DNA of 51,266 nucleotides from Paenibacillus tianmuensis. Lineage in GTDB: Bacteria > Bacillota > Bacilli > Paenibacillales > NBRC-103111. The DNA is taken from assembly GCF_900100345.1 (NCBI RefSeq), contig NZ_FMTT01000046.1, forward strand, positions 1-51,266, given 5' to 3'. This document shows positions 41,768-50,920 of this stretch, piece by piece. Position 1 is the stretch's first letter, and each line of letters opens with the position of its first letter. The notes beneath the pieces are model-generated. The model made no database searches. It saw nothing but the letters and a program-made list of their open reading frames with translations, and was not told the DNA's origin. The position numbers and the translations under genes were made by a program.

Positions 41768-44700
41768 ATGGCAAAGAAGAAAATTAGTACGCTGCTCGTC
41801 GCTCTGTTGATCATGATGCAGGCGCTGTATGCATTCGGCTTCTCGCCTCAGGTTCATGCAGCCGCGATTTCCAGCAACATTATCGATAGTGTAACGATGG
41901 CGGTGTACGACAAGTCCGGTAATGTGGTAACGGAGGACGTTTACGAACCGGGCTCGAAGGTGAAATTGGACTATACCTGGTCCTTGCCTAACGGCCACGG
42001 TTACAAGAACGGAGATACGTACACGTTCAAGCTGCCGGAGCAGTTCAAGCTTTACAACGATATCCCTGAGCAGCCGCTTATGTCAGGCAGCGATGCGATC
42101 GGGAAATTCAAGGTCATCAGGGATAGCCATGAGGTTATTATGACCTTGGACATGGTCGAGAACTTGTCGGATATCAGAGGCACTCTGACTTTCCAGACGG
42201 TATTCGATACGCAAGTAATTAATGGAAGTACGACACAGATTATTAAAATTCCGGTGAAAGGCGGAGAGCAGGTTTTTACGCTCCACTTTAAGCCGAACGT
42301 TGCTTCAACCATCGGAAAAAGCGGCGTAGCGAAAGGCTACAATACGAAAAGCATCGATTGGACGGTAGATGTGAACAAAGAACTGGCCGCTGTCCAGAAC
42401 GCGGTCGTGACCGATCCGATTCCAGCCGGGTTGGGCGTTCCGGTCACCGTCGCCGTGTATGAGCTTAACGTAAACTTGAACGGCACCGTAGTTCAGGGAG
42501 CGCCGGTGGACGGCAGCCAATACAGTATGAGCACGGAAGGTAATGTCCTGAAGCTCAGCTTTAATGAAAGTCCGATTCGAGCGGCTTACCGTATTCAGTA
42601 TACGACGCCGGTTACCGAGGGGGACAAAACTTCCTTTGTGAACAAGGCGACATTTGAAGGCAGCAACATACAGCCGACAAGCGCCACAGCTACTGTTACG
42701 GTACAGCGCGGCACGGCTCTGGACAAATCGTCGACAAAGTACGACCCCAACACGCAAACGATCGACTGGGAAATCAAGTACAATTACAACGAGAAGCCGA
42801 TTACCCAGGCCAACGCTTTCTTGACGGATTTGTTCAACGATACGCAAGAGCTGGTAGCGGGTTCGCTCCAAGTCAACCAGGTGACGATCGACGCGAATGG
42901 CGGCGAGATACTTGGAGCCGAGTTGCCTGCAGCGAGCTACAAGGTGACCCCGGAGGCTGCAGCGGGAATCAACGGCTTTAAACTGCAGTTCCTGCAGGAT
43001 ATCTCGTTCGCTTACAAAATCAAGTACCAAACCAAAGCCAAGCAGCGCGTGATCGACTGGGCTAAGATAACGAACAAGGTAACTTCCGGGAGTGGAGACA
43101 GCGATACGGCTACGCGCAACATCAACCAGTATATTATTACCAAGGCCGTCTGGGCGGTGGACTATCAAGCCAAAACGGCAGTCTGGGGCATTACACTAAA
43201 CCGGGACAATGAGCCGATGACCAGCGTGGTTGTGACGGACAGCTTCCCTAACAAGGGCATGCGTTTCCTTCCGGGATCGCTGGCCGTTAAAGAAGGGAAC
43301 AAGCCGATGAACGCGGCGGATTACATCGTGGACGCCTCCGTACCGTCGGATCAAGGCTTTAAGATTACATTTAACAGAGCGTTGAACGGACCGGTGACGA
43401 TTGCTTATACCACCGAGTTCAACATGGATTGGCTCGCCAACAATGCGGCGAATTTTCTGAATAATGCTACGGTCGCGTGGGTCGACGGCAAATCCAAGGA
43501 TCAAACGAAGATGGTAACCGCCACGCTCGAGCCAAGGGACGAAGCGAAGAACAACGGGTTTAAAAACGGTGTCTATGACGCCTCCCTGAAACAAATTGCG
43601 TGGACGGTCGGCGTGAACTATAACGGCAAGACGCTTGCCGGGGCGGTCGTTCAAGATACGCTCGAGTCCGGCCAGAAGCTGCTCGACAATTCGCTTGTCG
43701 TATACAACATGAACATTGCAGCCAACGGCGACCCGTCTCAGGGTACGGTTGTCGACAGCACGCATTACAACTATACGGTCGGCAAGGACAACAAGCTGAC
43801 CGTGACTTTCCTGAAGCCTGTTTCGGCTCCATACTATATTGTCTTTAAGACAAGTCTTGAAGGAAAGCTGATTGACAATAAAGTAAACAACACGGCAAAC
43901 GTATTCGATGGAAAAACGCAGGTATCGAAAAATTTGACGGCTTCCGTCAACATTCCTTACGGCGGCGAATACTTGAACAAGAGCGGTGCGCAAAACGGCG
44001 ATAAAATCAATTGGACGGTTCTCATTAACCGCGGGCAATCTGCTGTAACGAATGCCAAAATCGTCGATACGCCATCCGAGAATCAGCTTCTGCTGCCCGA
44101 TACGTTCAAATTGTTTACGGCCAAAGTAGACGCTAACGGTAAGGTTTCCAAAGGAGCCGCACTGGTCAAAGAAGTGGACTATTCGCTGGAAATCAAGACG
44201 GACGATAGCGGAAAGCAGTCACTCGAATTGAACTTCCTGAAAAAACTGTCTACCGCAGCTATTTTGGAATATCAATCTTTGATTGTTGCCAAAGATCAGG
44301 ATAAAGTCTCCAACAAAATCACATTTACAGGCAATAACGAAACTACGGTGACCAAGGAGACATCCACCAGCATCGTCGTTGGAGTCAGCAGCGGGTCCGG
44401 TACGATCGGCGGGGTCAGAGGCTCGCTTACCGTCGTGAAAGTGGACGCAGCGAACGATAAAACCCGTCTTGGCGGGGCAACCTTCGAGCTTTACCGAAAA
44501 ACCGGCACGGATAAACTTCTTGTCGGTACGCTGACAACCGATGCGAGCGGAACGGTCATCTTCAAGAAATTGCTCGCCGGAGATTATGTCGTGAAGGAAA
44601 CGGCGGCTCCAGACGGTTATGTACTCGATGCCAAAGAGTATCCGGTTTCGATTAAAAGCGCAGACGGCTTTCAATTAACTGTCGCCAACACCAAATCGGT

Positions 44701-45847
44701 TACACCGGAGCCGCCGGTAATCAAAGGCTCGTTGACGGTGAAAAAGGTGGATTCGGCGAAATCCGATCTGCTGCTCAGCGGCGCGACCTTCGAGCTATAT
44801 GAGAAGAAAGGCGCCAGCTTGACGCTCATCAGCACAAAAACGACGAATGCGGGCGGTACGGTCTCATTCGATAAGCTGCCCGTAGGAGATTATGTTGTAA
44901 AGGAAACGGCGGCTCCAGACGGCTATGTGCTCAATTCCAAGGAGCATCCGGTTTCGATCCAAAACACGGACAACGTTAAGCTCACAGTCACAAACGATAA
45001 GACCAGCACACCGAAGCCGCCGACACCGACAACACCACCAACACCGTCGGCAGTTCAAGGCATGTTGACGGTGAAAAAGGTAGATTCGGCGCAAAACGAT
45101 CTGCTGCTCAGCGGAGCAACCTTCGAGCTTTACGAGAAGAAAGAGGCAGGCTTGACACGGATTGGCACGAAAACGACGGATGCACACGGAACGGTCGTTT
45201 TCGATAAGCTGCCTACAGGGGAATACGTTGTGAAGGAAACGGTGGCTCCAACCGGTTATGTGCTCGATTCCAAAGAGTATCCGGTTTCGATTAAAACCGC
45301 AGACGGCCACTCGTTAACGGTAACTAACGCGAAATCATCGTCGGGTTCAGGTTCGTCGGATTCAGGTTCATCGGGTTCATCGGGTTCATCGGGTTCATCG
45401 GGTTCATCGGGTTCATCGGGTTCATCGGGTTCTTCGGGTTCTTCGGGTTCATCCGGTTCTTCTTCGCCGACGACAACCGTAACCACAACAACGACGACGC
45501 CGAATTCGACGTCGACGGGAATTCAACCAGACGGCAATAAACCGAATGATCAGGAAACGATCGATAGCAATCCCAAGGTTCCGTTAGGCCCTCCGACGGT
45601 TGACCCATCGCAGAATGGGAATAAAACGACCCCGCCGGACCTTTCGAAAAATCCGGAAAAACCGGACGGAAACGAAACGATCGAGCTTGCGAATCGGGAA
45701 GTGCCGCTAGGCAACCCGCCGAGCAACAAAACTAAAAAAGAAACGCTGCCGAAAACAGGAGAATCCAACCCTGTCTACATCCAACTGGCAGGTGTTGCCT
45801 TGGTCCTTCTTGGATTTATGATGCGTCGTAAATTTATAAAGAACTAA
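41768..45847 (+). CDS. LPXTG-anchored adhesin with SpaA/Cna-B repeats
   Basis: A 1359-residue wall-anchored surface protein. A signal peptide ends near VHAAA (residue 32). An N-terminal beta domain is followed by four to five Ig-like collagen-binding-type repeats (each with a KSIDWTVDVN/KQIAWTVGVN-like start and a GSLQVNQVTIDANG-like middle), residues 190-870. Three SpaA/Cna-B repeats (GSLTVVKVD...GGATFELY...GDYVVKETAAPDGYVLD) span about 887-1190. A Gly-Ser linker, a Pro/Thr-rich wall spacer, LPKTG at about 1328, a membrane segment and a basic tail complete it. SpaA domains often carry isopeptide bonds. GGAGGTGG precedes the ATG. The c-di-GMP-II switch upstream and the sortase downstream define its control and anchoring. 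Confidence 0.95.
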   Translation: MAKKKISTLLVALLIMMQALYAFGFSPQVHAAAISSNIIDSVTMAVYDKSGNVVTEDVYEPGSKVKLDYTWSLPNGHGYKNGDTYTFKLPEQFKLYNDIPEQPLMSGSDAIGKFKVIRDSHEVIMTLDMVENLSDIRGTLTFQTVFDTQVINGSTTQIIKIPVKGGEQVFTLHFKPNVASTIGKSGVAKGYNTKSIDWTVDVNKELAAVQNAVVTDPIPAGLGVPVTVAVYELNVNLNGTVVQGAPVDGSQYSMSTEGNVLKLSFNESPIRAAYRIQYTTPVTEGDKTSFVNKATFEGSNIQPTSATATVTVQRGTALDKSSTKYDPNTQTIDWEIKYNYNEKPITQANAFLTDLFNDTQELVAGSLQVNQVTIDANGGEILGAELPAASYKVTPEAAAGINGFKLQFLQDISFAYKIKYQTKAKQRVIDWAKITNKVTSGSGDSDTATRNINQYIITKAVWAVDYQAKTAVWGITLNRDNEPMTSVVVTDSFPNKGMRFLPGSLAVKEGNKPMNAADYIVDASVPSDQGFKITFNRALNGPVTIAYTTEFNMDWLANNAANFLNNATVAWVDGKSKDQTKMVTATLEPRDEAKNNGFKNGVYDASLKQIAWTVGVNYNGKTLAGAVVQDTLESGQKLLDNSLVVYNMNIAANGDPSQGTVVDSTHYNYTVGKDNKLTVTFLKPVSAPYYIVFKTSLEGKLIDNKVNNTANVFDGKTQVSKNLTASVNIPYGGEYLNKSGAQNGDKINWTVLINRGQSAVTNAKIVDTPSENQLLLPDTFKLFTAKVDANGKVSKGAALVKEVDYSLEIKTDDSGKQSLELNFLKKLSTAAILEYQSLIVAKDQDKVSNKITFTGNNETTVTKETSTSIVVGVSSGSGTIGGVRGSLTVVKVDAANDKTRLGGATFELYRKTGTDKLLVGTLTTDASGTVIFKKLLAGDYVVKETAAPDGYVLDAKEYPVSIKSADGFQLTVANTKSVTPEPPVIKGSLTVKKVDSAKSDLLLSGATFELYEKKGASLTLISTKTTNAGGTVSFDKLPVGDYVVKETAAPDGYVLNSKEHPVSIQNTDNVKLTVTNDKTSTPKPPTPTTPPTPSAVQGMLTVKKVDSAQNDLLLSGATFELYEKKEAGLTRIGTKTTDAHGTVVFDKLPTGEYVVKETVAPTGYVLDSKEYPVSIKTADGHSLTVTNAKSSSGSGSSDSGSSGSSGSSGSSGSSGSSGSSGSSGSSGSSGSSSPTTTVTTTTTTPNSTSTGIQPDGNKPNDQETIDSNPKVPLGPPTVDPSQNGNKTTPPDLSKNPEKPDGNETIELANREVPLGNPPSNKTKKETLPKTGESNPVYIQLAGVALVLLGFMMRRKFIKN
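45365..45463 (+). repeat. Tandem 9-nt repeat encoding a Gly-Ser-Ser linker
   Basis: Seven perfect copies of GGTTCATCG are followed by four near copies. Each unit encodes Gly-Ser-Ser and keeps the frame, so slippage changes the length of the stalk without breaking the protein. Confidence 0.95.
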
Positions 45848-45857
45848 AAAAACTTTT

Positions 45858-45889
45858 CCTAACGCGCGCCTCTTCCGGCGCGCGTTAGG
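45858..45889. terminator. GC-rich hairpin between adhesin and sortase genes
   Basis: CCTAACGCGCGCC and GGCGCGCGTTAGG pair perfectly (13 bp) around TCTTCC. No T-run follows, so it may be a weak terminator or an mRNA 3'-end stabiliser that sets a different level for adhesin and sortase. Confidence 0.6.
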
Positions 45890-45919
45890 CCATTTGCTAG
45901 GACTAAGGAGGGGGCTCGG

Positions 45920-46600
45920 ATGATCAAAAGAACGCTGCCGATCCTGTGTATTTTTCTGGGAATAGCGACTTTTCTCTACCCTGCGATCAACGATCGTTAT
46001 GAAAGCTACCGGCAGCAACAAATGATGAATCAATGGACGGAAACCTTGAAGCGTATCGATCAAGCTGCCGATACCACAGATTCGAAGCAGCAAACACTTA
46101 ATCTCGTACCTATATCGGCAGTCGCTGCTGTTCCTGCGGACAGTCAGTCGCAGCCTTCGAATGCCGAGCCGGAATCCGTACCGGCCCCATTGCAGGGAAA
46201 GCCCATCGAGGGAGTTTTGACCATCGAGAAGATTAAACTGAAGCTACCGATTATAACGGACGCAACCGTGAACAATCTGAAGTCTTCCGTTGCGAGCATC
46301 GCAGGTACCGGGAAAGCCGGCGCCGTAGGGAATTATGCCATTGCCGGACATCGCAACTTCACGTACGGGAAAAATTTTAACAGGCTGGATGAAGTTGACA
46401 AAGGAGATCTCGTCGAAGTCGATACCGGAAAACAGCAATACCGGTATGAGGTCCAAGAGAAGCTATACGTTCTCCCTGAGGATGTCTGGGTGTTGAAGGG
46501 CAACGGCAAAGACAAGGAAATTACGTTAATCACCTGTCATCCTATGGAAAACCCGACACATCGTATCATTGTGAAAGGGAAATTGATAGAGAACCAATAA
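45920..46600 (+). CDS. Class D sortase
   Basis: A 226-residue membrane-anchored cysteine transpeptidase. It has an N-terminal membrane segment (LPILCIFLGIATFLYPAI), a variable linker, and the sortase barrel with catalytic His in YAIAGHRNF, Cys in ITLITCHPM and Arg in THRIIVKG. The TLITC motif and short barrel fit class D. It probably anchors the adjacent LPKTG protein. AAGGAGGGGG precedes the ATG. It follows the adhesin by 72 nt across the hairpin, so partial co-transcription under the c-di-GMP-II switch is likely. Confidence 0.93.
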   Translation: MIKRTLPILCIFLGIATFLYPAINDRYESYRQQQMMNQWTETLKRIDQAADTTDSKQQTLNLVPISAVAAVPADSQSQPSNAEPESVPAPLQGKPIEGVLTIEKIKLKLPIITDATVNNLKSSVASIAGTGKAGAVGNYAIAGHRNFTYGKNFNRLDEVDKGDLVEVDTGKQQYRYEVQEKLYVLPEDVWVLKGNGKDKEITLITCHPMENPTHRIIVKGKLIENQ

Positions 46601-46629
46601 TATGGTATGCTAGAGACATAAAAAAAATA

Positions 46630-46733
46630 TTTCGGTGCTTTCAACCGACAAAGGCAAACCTAACGAAAGTTGGGGACGCAAAGCTAAAGGGCCTTCCTTA
46701 GTGTCTAACTAAGATGGCAGCCAGTTACCGAAA
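46630..46733 (+). ncRNA. c-di-GMP-I (GEMM) riboswitch
   Basis: The class I aptamer is nearly canonical: AAAGGCAAACC (46650-46660), a CGAAAG tetraloop, GGGGACGCAAAGC (46672-46683), a second hairpin closed by CTTAG/CTAAG, then ATGGCAGCCAGTTACCG (46714-46730). TTTCGGT (46630-46636) can pair with ACCGAAA (46727-46733), which abuts the GGAG ribosome binding site of the next gene, so control is probably translational. The same TTTCGGT can also pair with a nearer ACCG, offering an alternative fold. Confidence 0.92.
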
Positions 46734-46746
46734 GGAGAGCTTTTTT

Positions 46747-47544
46747 ATGTTCAAAAAGCTTTTGGCGATGACATTCATCACTACATTGCTGCTCGCAGCA
46801 CCAAAAGGAACATATGCCGCAACCGAAACTTACCAAATCGACCGAACCGCTCTGAATAAAGGACTTATCGCGGTTAATTACACACATAATCCCGATGCGA
46901 AAACGATTGTTCGAATATCGAAGGGCAATGAAAACTACGACTATAACCTGACGAACGGGGCGCGTTATCCGTTGCAGCGAGGCAATGGCACGTACAGCGT
47001 TCTGATCGCGCAGTTAATAAGTGATAATAAATATAAAGTCATTTCGAAAGAAAGCGTCGAGCTGAAATTGGAAAACGAAAATGCGGTTTTCGTCCAATCG
47101 ATTCCGCTTATTAACTGGAACGGCCATACGAAAGCCGTCGTCCAGACAACCAAGCTGACAAACGCCGCAAAGACAGATATGGAAAAAACGGCGGCAATCT
47201 ATACTTATATAACGCATAACATCAAGTACGATTACGAGAAAGCTCAATCGGTCAAAACCGATTATATTCCTAATCTGGATGCCGTTTACGATTCGTCGAA
47301 AGGCATTTGCTACGATTACGCGGCCATATTTGCGGCGATGGCCAGAAGTCAAAATATCCCGACCCGCCTGCTTATGGGATATGAAGCCTCGGCCCCATCG
47401 ACGTACCATGCGTGGAATCAAGTTTTCTTAAATGGACAATGGGTCACGATCGACACGACGTACGACGCAACCCGCGTGCAAAACGGCGAGAAAACCCCGA
47501 TGATCAAAAATGCGGCGGATTACACGATTACTCAGGTCTATTAG
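46747..47544 (+). CDS. Secreted transglutaminase-like protein under c-di-GMP-I control
   Basis: A 265-residue exported protein. A signal peptide (LLAMTFITTLLLAAPKGTYA) is followed by a beta-rich region, then a transglutaminase/protease-like core with the Cys-His-Asp triad in SSKGICYDYAAIF, STYHAWNQVF and VTIDTTYDATR. The fold can crosslink or cut proteins; which it does here is unknown. The start at 46747 has AAAGGAGAG upstream, directly beyond the riboswitch. It could act on wall or matrix proteins such as the neighbouring adhesin (inference). Confidence 0.9.
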   Translation: MFKKLLAMTFITTLLLAAPKGTYAATETYQIDRTALNKGLIAVNYTHNPDAKTIVRISKGNENYDYNLTNGARYPLQRGNGTYSVLIAQLISDNKYKVISKESVELKLENENAVFVQSIPLINWNGHTKAVVQTTKLTNAAKTDMEKTAAIYTYITHNIKYDYEKAQSVKTDYIPNLDAVYDSSKGICYDYAAIFAAMARSQNIPTRLLMGYEASAPSTYHAWNQVFLNGQWVTIDTTYDATRVQNGEKTPMIKNAADYTITQVY

Positions 47545-47584
47545 TTCGTTATAATGAACAACATAGGACACTATTACGAACCTC

Positions 47585-47613
47585 AACCGTATTCGTTCGA
47601 AATACGGTTTTTC
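47585..47613 (+). terminator. Terminator after the transglutaminase-like gene
   Basis: AACCGTATT and AATACGGTT pair around CGTTCGA and are followed by a T-rich run (TTTCTTTG). Confidence 0.85.
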
Positions 47614-47718
47614 TTTGTTCATTTTTCTTAACCGATATTGACAGAGGCAACCCGAGGAGGTATGATCCAAATACAAGTTTTTCTATTGGAATTCACACCA
47701 TAGAGGAGGCTTTTTGCC

Positions 47719-49125
47719 ATGCATCGTTCCGTTAACAAGAAGAAAAGGTTATTCCCGCTCGCAGCCGTCAGCTTATCGGCGGCTTTGCTCTACTCCGGAC
47801 TGTACGGTGGTACCACAGTTCGTGCGGAAGCAGCCTCCGCTCCTGCGGCACCGTCTTCCGCGGTGTCATCTCCCTCTGCGGCGGCCTATAAAGCCTTTTT
47901 GCAGAGCCAGTACCAGATCGAGCTCCTGGCTGCGCCTACGAAGGGCGAATTTATTCGGGACGTGGCGAAAGCGCTGAAGCTCAGAGGCGCCTCCGCCGGG
48001 GAGAACCGGTTTAACGATCTGAAACCCGAAGACCCTGCATACGCGGCCGCCCAGGCTTTGGCCGAGAAGGGCGTTTTGTCCGGCGGGACGCTGCAAGCAG
48101 CGGCACCCCTCACGGAAGATGCGGCGGTCTATATTGCGCTGAAAGCCGCTAATTTGAAGGAGCTCGCCTATACATACCCCGAAGCGAAAATCCAATCGGC
48201 GCTGCGCAAGCTCGGCATCGACTACCCCGGTAATCCGAAATTGTCGCTGCAAGCGGCGCAGGAATTGGCAGCGGCCGTGGACACGGGCCTGCTCCCTGCC
48301 GCATGGCACAGCTCGTTCGCCCTCGGCGACGCGGCATCTGGTGATTTTGCCGCCGACCTGCTTGGCAGCGTCCTGTCGTTCAAAGGCGCTTACAAGCACA
48401 CGATTGGCTCCGTGGCCGACGCGGATATTTTCGCCAAGCTGTACCAAGCATATCAGACGCAGGATCTGATTCAGGTGAAGGAACTGCAAGCCGTCGTTGA
48501 CGAAGCGCTGAAGCAGAACTTGATCACCGGCTACAATCTGAAGGACTCCCGCTACAGCGCGAACTTCGATCCGAAGCTGTCGCTGACTTACGGGCACGAC
48601 GATATTACGCATGCCGTACAATTGATCGGACTGCTGCGCAGCGAGGGCTTGAATGCCAAAGTGCAGTTGGAGCCGAAAACGTCGGCCTTCGTCTACCTGA
48701 AGGAGTGGGGCGAGCCGAAGCAAACGGACAGCTACAAGGTCGTGCAGATCGAGAACGGCAACTACATCGCCTATGCGAAGGAATATGACATTGCCTTCGA
48801 ATTCGATACAGCAGAGCAAAAAGCGAAGTTTCAGAACGTGATTTTCCAATACGCCAAAAAGAACAGCGAGGACGCCAAAGGCCTGATCGCCAGCTCCTGG
48901 TGGCAGCCGCTCTACTATTCGCTTACCCCGATGGACACGTACAAGGAAATCTCGAACAATAAGCTGACCGCAGGCCACTATTATGCGCAGACGTTCTCCT
49001 TGTCAGCCAAAATCACTGAGATCGCATCCGGTCTTCAAAAGATCCGTCCGGACGCCAAAGTGGAGTCTTACCGCTTCTGGGTCGATGAGCCGTTCTACAA
49101 CTATTTGCTCGGCGGCTATAAATAA
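47719..49125 (+). CDS. Secreted protein with an SLH-like region
   Basis: A 468-residue exported protein. The signal peptide spans about residues 1-37 (LFPLAAVSLSAALLYSGLYG). Residues 72-150 resemble one or two S-layer homology motifs (TKGEFIRDVAKALKLRG, FNDLKPEDPAYAAAQALAEKGVLSGG), which bind pyruvylated wall polymer. The remaining 300 residues are mixed helix and sheet without a family I recognise; HDDITHAVQLIGLLRSEGLNAKVQLEP looks like an ACT- or transglutaminase-like fold fragment. AGAGGAGG precedes the ATG. A strong terminator follows. Confidence 0.75.
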   Translation: MHRSVNKKKRLFPLAAVSLSAALLYSGLYGGTTVRAEAASAPAAPSSAVSSPSAAAYKAFLQSQYQIELLAAPTKGEFIRDVAKALKLRGASAGENRFNDLKPEDPAYAAAQALAEKGVLSGGTLQAAAPLTEDAAVYIALKAANLKELAYTYPEAKIQSALRKLGIDYPGNPKLSLQAAQELAAAVDTGLLPAAWHSSFALGDAASGDFAADLLGSVLSFKGAYKHTIGSVADADIFAKLYQAYQTQDLIQVKELQAVVDEALKQNLITGYNLKDSRYSANFDPKLSLTYGHDDITHAVQLIGLLRSEGLNAKVQLEPKTSAFVYLKEWGEPKQTDSYKVVQIENGNYIAYAKEYDIAFEFDTAEQKAKFQNVIFQYAKKNSEDAKGLIASSWWQPLYYSLTPMDTYKEISNNKLTAGHYYAQTFSLSAKITEIASGLQKIRPDAKVESYRFWVDEPFYNYLLGGYK

Positions 49126-49148
49126 TCCTGCGCTAACCACGCTTTAGA

Positions 49149-49198
49149 GGAAGGGGCATGGAGGGCTTTGCAGCCCATCCATGCCCCTTCCCTGTTGT
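49149..49198 (+). terminator. Terminator after the SLH-like gene
   Basis: GGAAGGGGCATGGA and TCCATGCCCCTTCC form a 14-bp stem followed by CTGTTGTTTTT. Confidence 0.88.
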
Positions 49199-49235
49199 TT
49201 TTATAGATAGCATAATTTCTGTTGTAGTAAAAGAA

Positions 49236-49261
49236 AAGCAGCCTCTTAAAGAAGGCTGCTT
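49236..49261 (-). terminator. Terminator of the MFS efflux gene
   Basis: On the minus strand AGCAGCCT pairs with AGGCTGCT around a short loop and is followed by TTTCTTTTAC; it lies 11 nt past the stop. Confidence 0.82.
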
Positions 49262-49271
49262 ACTTTGACCT

Positions 49272-50717
49272 CTAATGGAATAGATTAGCTGAATTACTGC
49301 CTTTCTTGTCGTTACGCAGTCCGAATGCAGCAAATAGGGCGATAATCACGGCTAAGGTCGTAGCCAGAAATGCATCGGAAAATCCTATCGCATCAAGAGT
49401 ATACAGTGGATTTAACGATTCGGGAGCATCTCTTCGTGCATGCAAAAATGCTCCGATAACTCCTGCTCCCGTTCCTGCTCCAAGATACAAGGCTCCCTGG
49501 AACAAGCCCATTCCAGCACCAACTTGATCTTTTTGAAGAGCGCCTACAGCAGCATTATTGGCAGGTGAGTTGATGAAAGCAAATGCTATACCCACCCCCA
49601 TAACTCCAATTGAAACCAAAATAGGAGATGCTCCAGAGGCAAATGACGACAAGAACAGGATGGAAATTCCCGCGATGATCAGCCCGATGATCAAAAGTGG
49701 TTTGGTTCCGACTCGATCAGAGATTCGCCCAACCCATGGTGAAAGGAGTGCAACTGCGGCACCTCCTGGTAAAAGTGTCAGTCCAGCTTTTCCGGGAGTA
49801 AGCCCATTGATTTCAACAATTAACAGTGGTACAAATACAAGAACAGCAAAATAGGCAAACATGGAGAAGAAAGCGACTACGAGTGAGTTAATAAAAAATC
49901 TGTTTTTGAACAGAACCGGCGGTACAAATGGCTTGCTTGCTGTACGTATACGCCAAATGAAGCCAATCAAGCTTACTAAGGACCCCAGCAGACTTCCTAG
50001 AGAAGAAGATGAGGCGAAGCCAGCTGACTCCCCTTGTGTTACCCCAAACAACAAAAGTCCTGCGGTCAGGCCGAGTAGGGCACCGCCGACCAAATCAAAT
50101 CTCCGTTCGCCATTACCTTCTAATGTTGGTTTAATCGGTGGTAAAGCATATATAGATCCACCTACTATAAGGAGCGACAGAATAAATGTTATCCAGAATA
50201 GAGAGTGCCATCCCCAAATTTGACCAACAATTCCTCCGAAAATCGGTCCGAAAGCCGTTCCAATTCCTATGCACCCTGCAACAACACCTAAAGCCGATCC
50301 ACGTTTTCCTTCCGGAAAAACCTTAGAAATAGCCACAACGGATAGGATAGGAATGGCAGACATTCCTGCGCCTTGAACCATTCGGCCAAATACTAATACT
50401 GGAAGACTTGGAGCAACGGCACAGATAAGACTTCCAAGAGTCAATATGGAAGTAGCAAATGTGAACAGCTTCCTCAGCTCAAAAAAATCAGACATCCTAC
50501 CGTAAAGGGGAACCCCAATTGCTAGTACAAGGGCAACGCCACTTACTACCCAACTTACTTGCGCCTTTGAAGCTTTCAAAGACTCGCTTATCATACTCAG
50601 AACAGGATTCACCATATCTACAGTAATGGCAGCCAGAAGGGAAGATAAAACTAAGACCGTCATCAACAACTTTGTAAATGCTCTATTTTGATCGTTTGAT
50701 TTTGTAATTGTGTTCAT
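49272..50717 (-). CDS. MFS drug efflux transporter (14-TM, Tet(L)/Tet(38)-like)
   Basis: A 481-residue DHA2-type exporter. Motif A is in GVPLYGRMSDFFELRKLF, RMVQGAGMSAIPILSVV is motif B-like, and motif C is GVVAGCIGIGTAFGPIFGGIVGQIWGW. Length and layout resemble the Gram-positive tetracycline exporters. The ribosome binding site TTTTAGGAGG is buried in a perfect hairpin and preceded by a translated leader (50753-50920), so synthesis is probably induced by a ribosome-targeting drug or coupled to leader translation. Lower GC than the genes to the left hints at separate origin. Substrate not proven. Confidence 0.88.
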   Translation of the reverse strand: MNTITKSNDQNRAFTKLLMTVLVLSSLLAAITVDMVNPVLSMISESLKASKAQVSWVVSGVALVLAIGVPLYGRMSDFFELRKLFTFATSILTLGSLICAVAPSLPVLVFGRMVQGAGMSAIPILSVVAISKVFPEGKRGSALGVVAGCIGIGTAFGPIFGGIVGQIWGWHSLFWITFILSLLIVGGSIYALPPIKPTLEGNGERRFDLVGGALLGLTAGLLLFGVTQGESAGFASSSSLGSLLGSLVSLIGFIWRIRTASKPFVPPVLFKNRFFINSLVVAFFSMFAYFAVLVFVPLLIVEINGLTPGKAGLTLLPGGAAVALLSPWVGRISDRVGTKPLLIIGLIIAGISILFLSSFASGASPILVSIGVMGVGIAFAFINSPANNAAVGALQKDQVGAGMGLFQGALYLGAGTGAGVIGAFLHARRDAPESLNPLYTLDAIGFSDAFLATTLAVIIALFAAFGLRNDKKGSNSANLFH

Positions 50718-50726
50718 TTTGCTATG

Positions 50727-50761
50727 GCCTCCTAAAATATTGTATTACTATTTTAGGAGGC
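50727..50761 (-). promoter_or_regulatory. SD-sequestering hairpin (translational attenuator) of the MFS gene
   Basis: GCCTCCTAAAATA (50749-50761, read on the minus strand) pairs perfectly over 13 bp with TATTTTAGGAGGC (50727-50739) around a 9-nt loop. The downstream arm contains the AGGAGG of the efflux gene, and the upstream arm contains the last two codons and stop of the leader peptide. Confidence 0.85.
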
Positions 50762-50920
50762 TAAATCGACTGCTTTCTTAGACAAGAAGGCAAAAAGTAA
50801 CCGGTAACTATTTTCATGAATTGTATATCTGAAAAAGGGCGTACGTATCCCGTTGCAAAAAAAATCGCTTGAAACTTTTACACTTTTTCCTAAAACGCCA
50901 TTCATGAAAACAGCCGCCAT
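50753..50920 (-). CDS. Leader peptide of the MFS efflux gene, 55 codons
   Basis: A small frame starting MAAVFMNGVLGKSVKV and ending SKKAVDLAS-stop. The start is set by AAGGAGGTG with 7-9 nt spacing, one of the best ribosome binding sites in the window. The stop (GCC TCC TAA) lies in the first arm of the hairpin that hides the efflux gene's ribosome binding site, so a ribosome reaching or stalling at the end would open it. Placement is what counts: the peptide has no recognisable domain. This matches the logic of erm, cat and tet(L) leaders. Confidence 0.75.
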   Translation of the reverse strand: MAAVFMNGVLGKSVKVSSDFFCNGIRTPFFRYTIHENSYRLLFAFLSKKAVDLAS

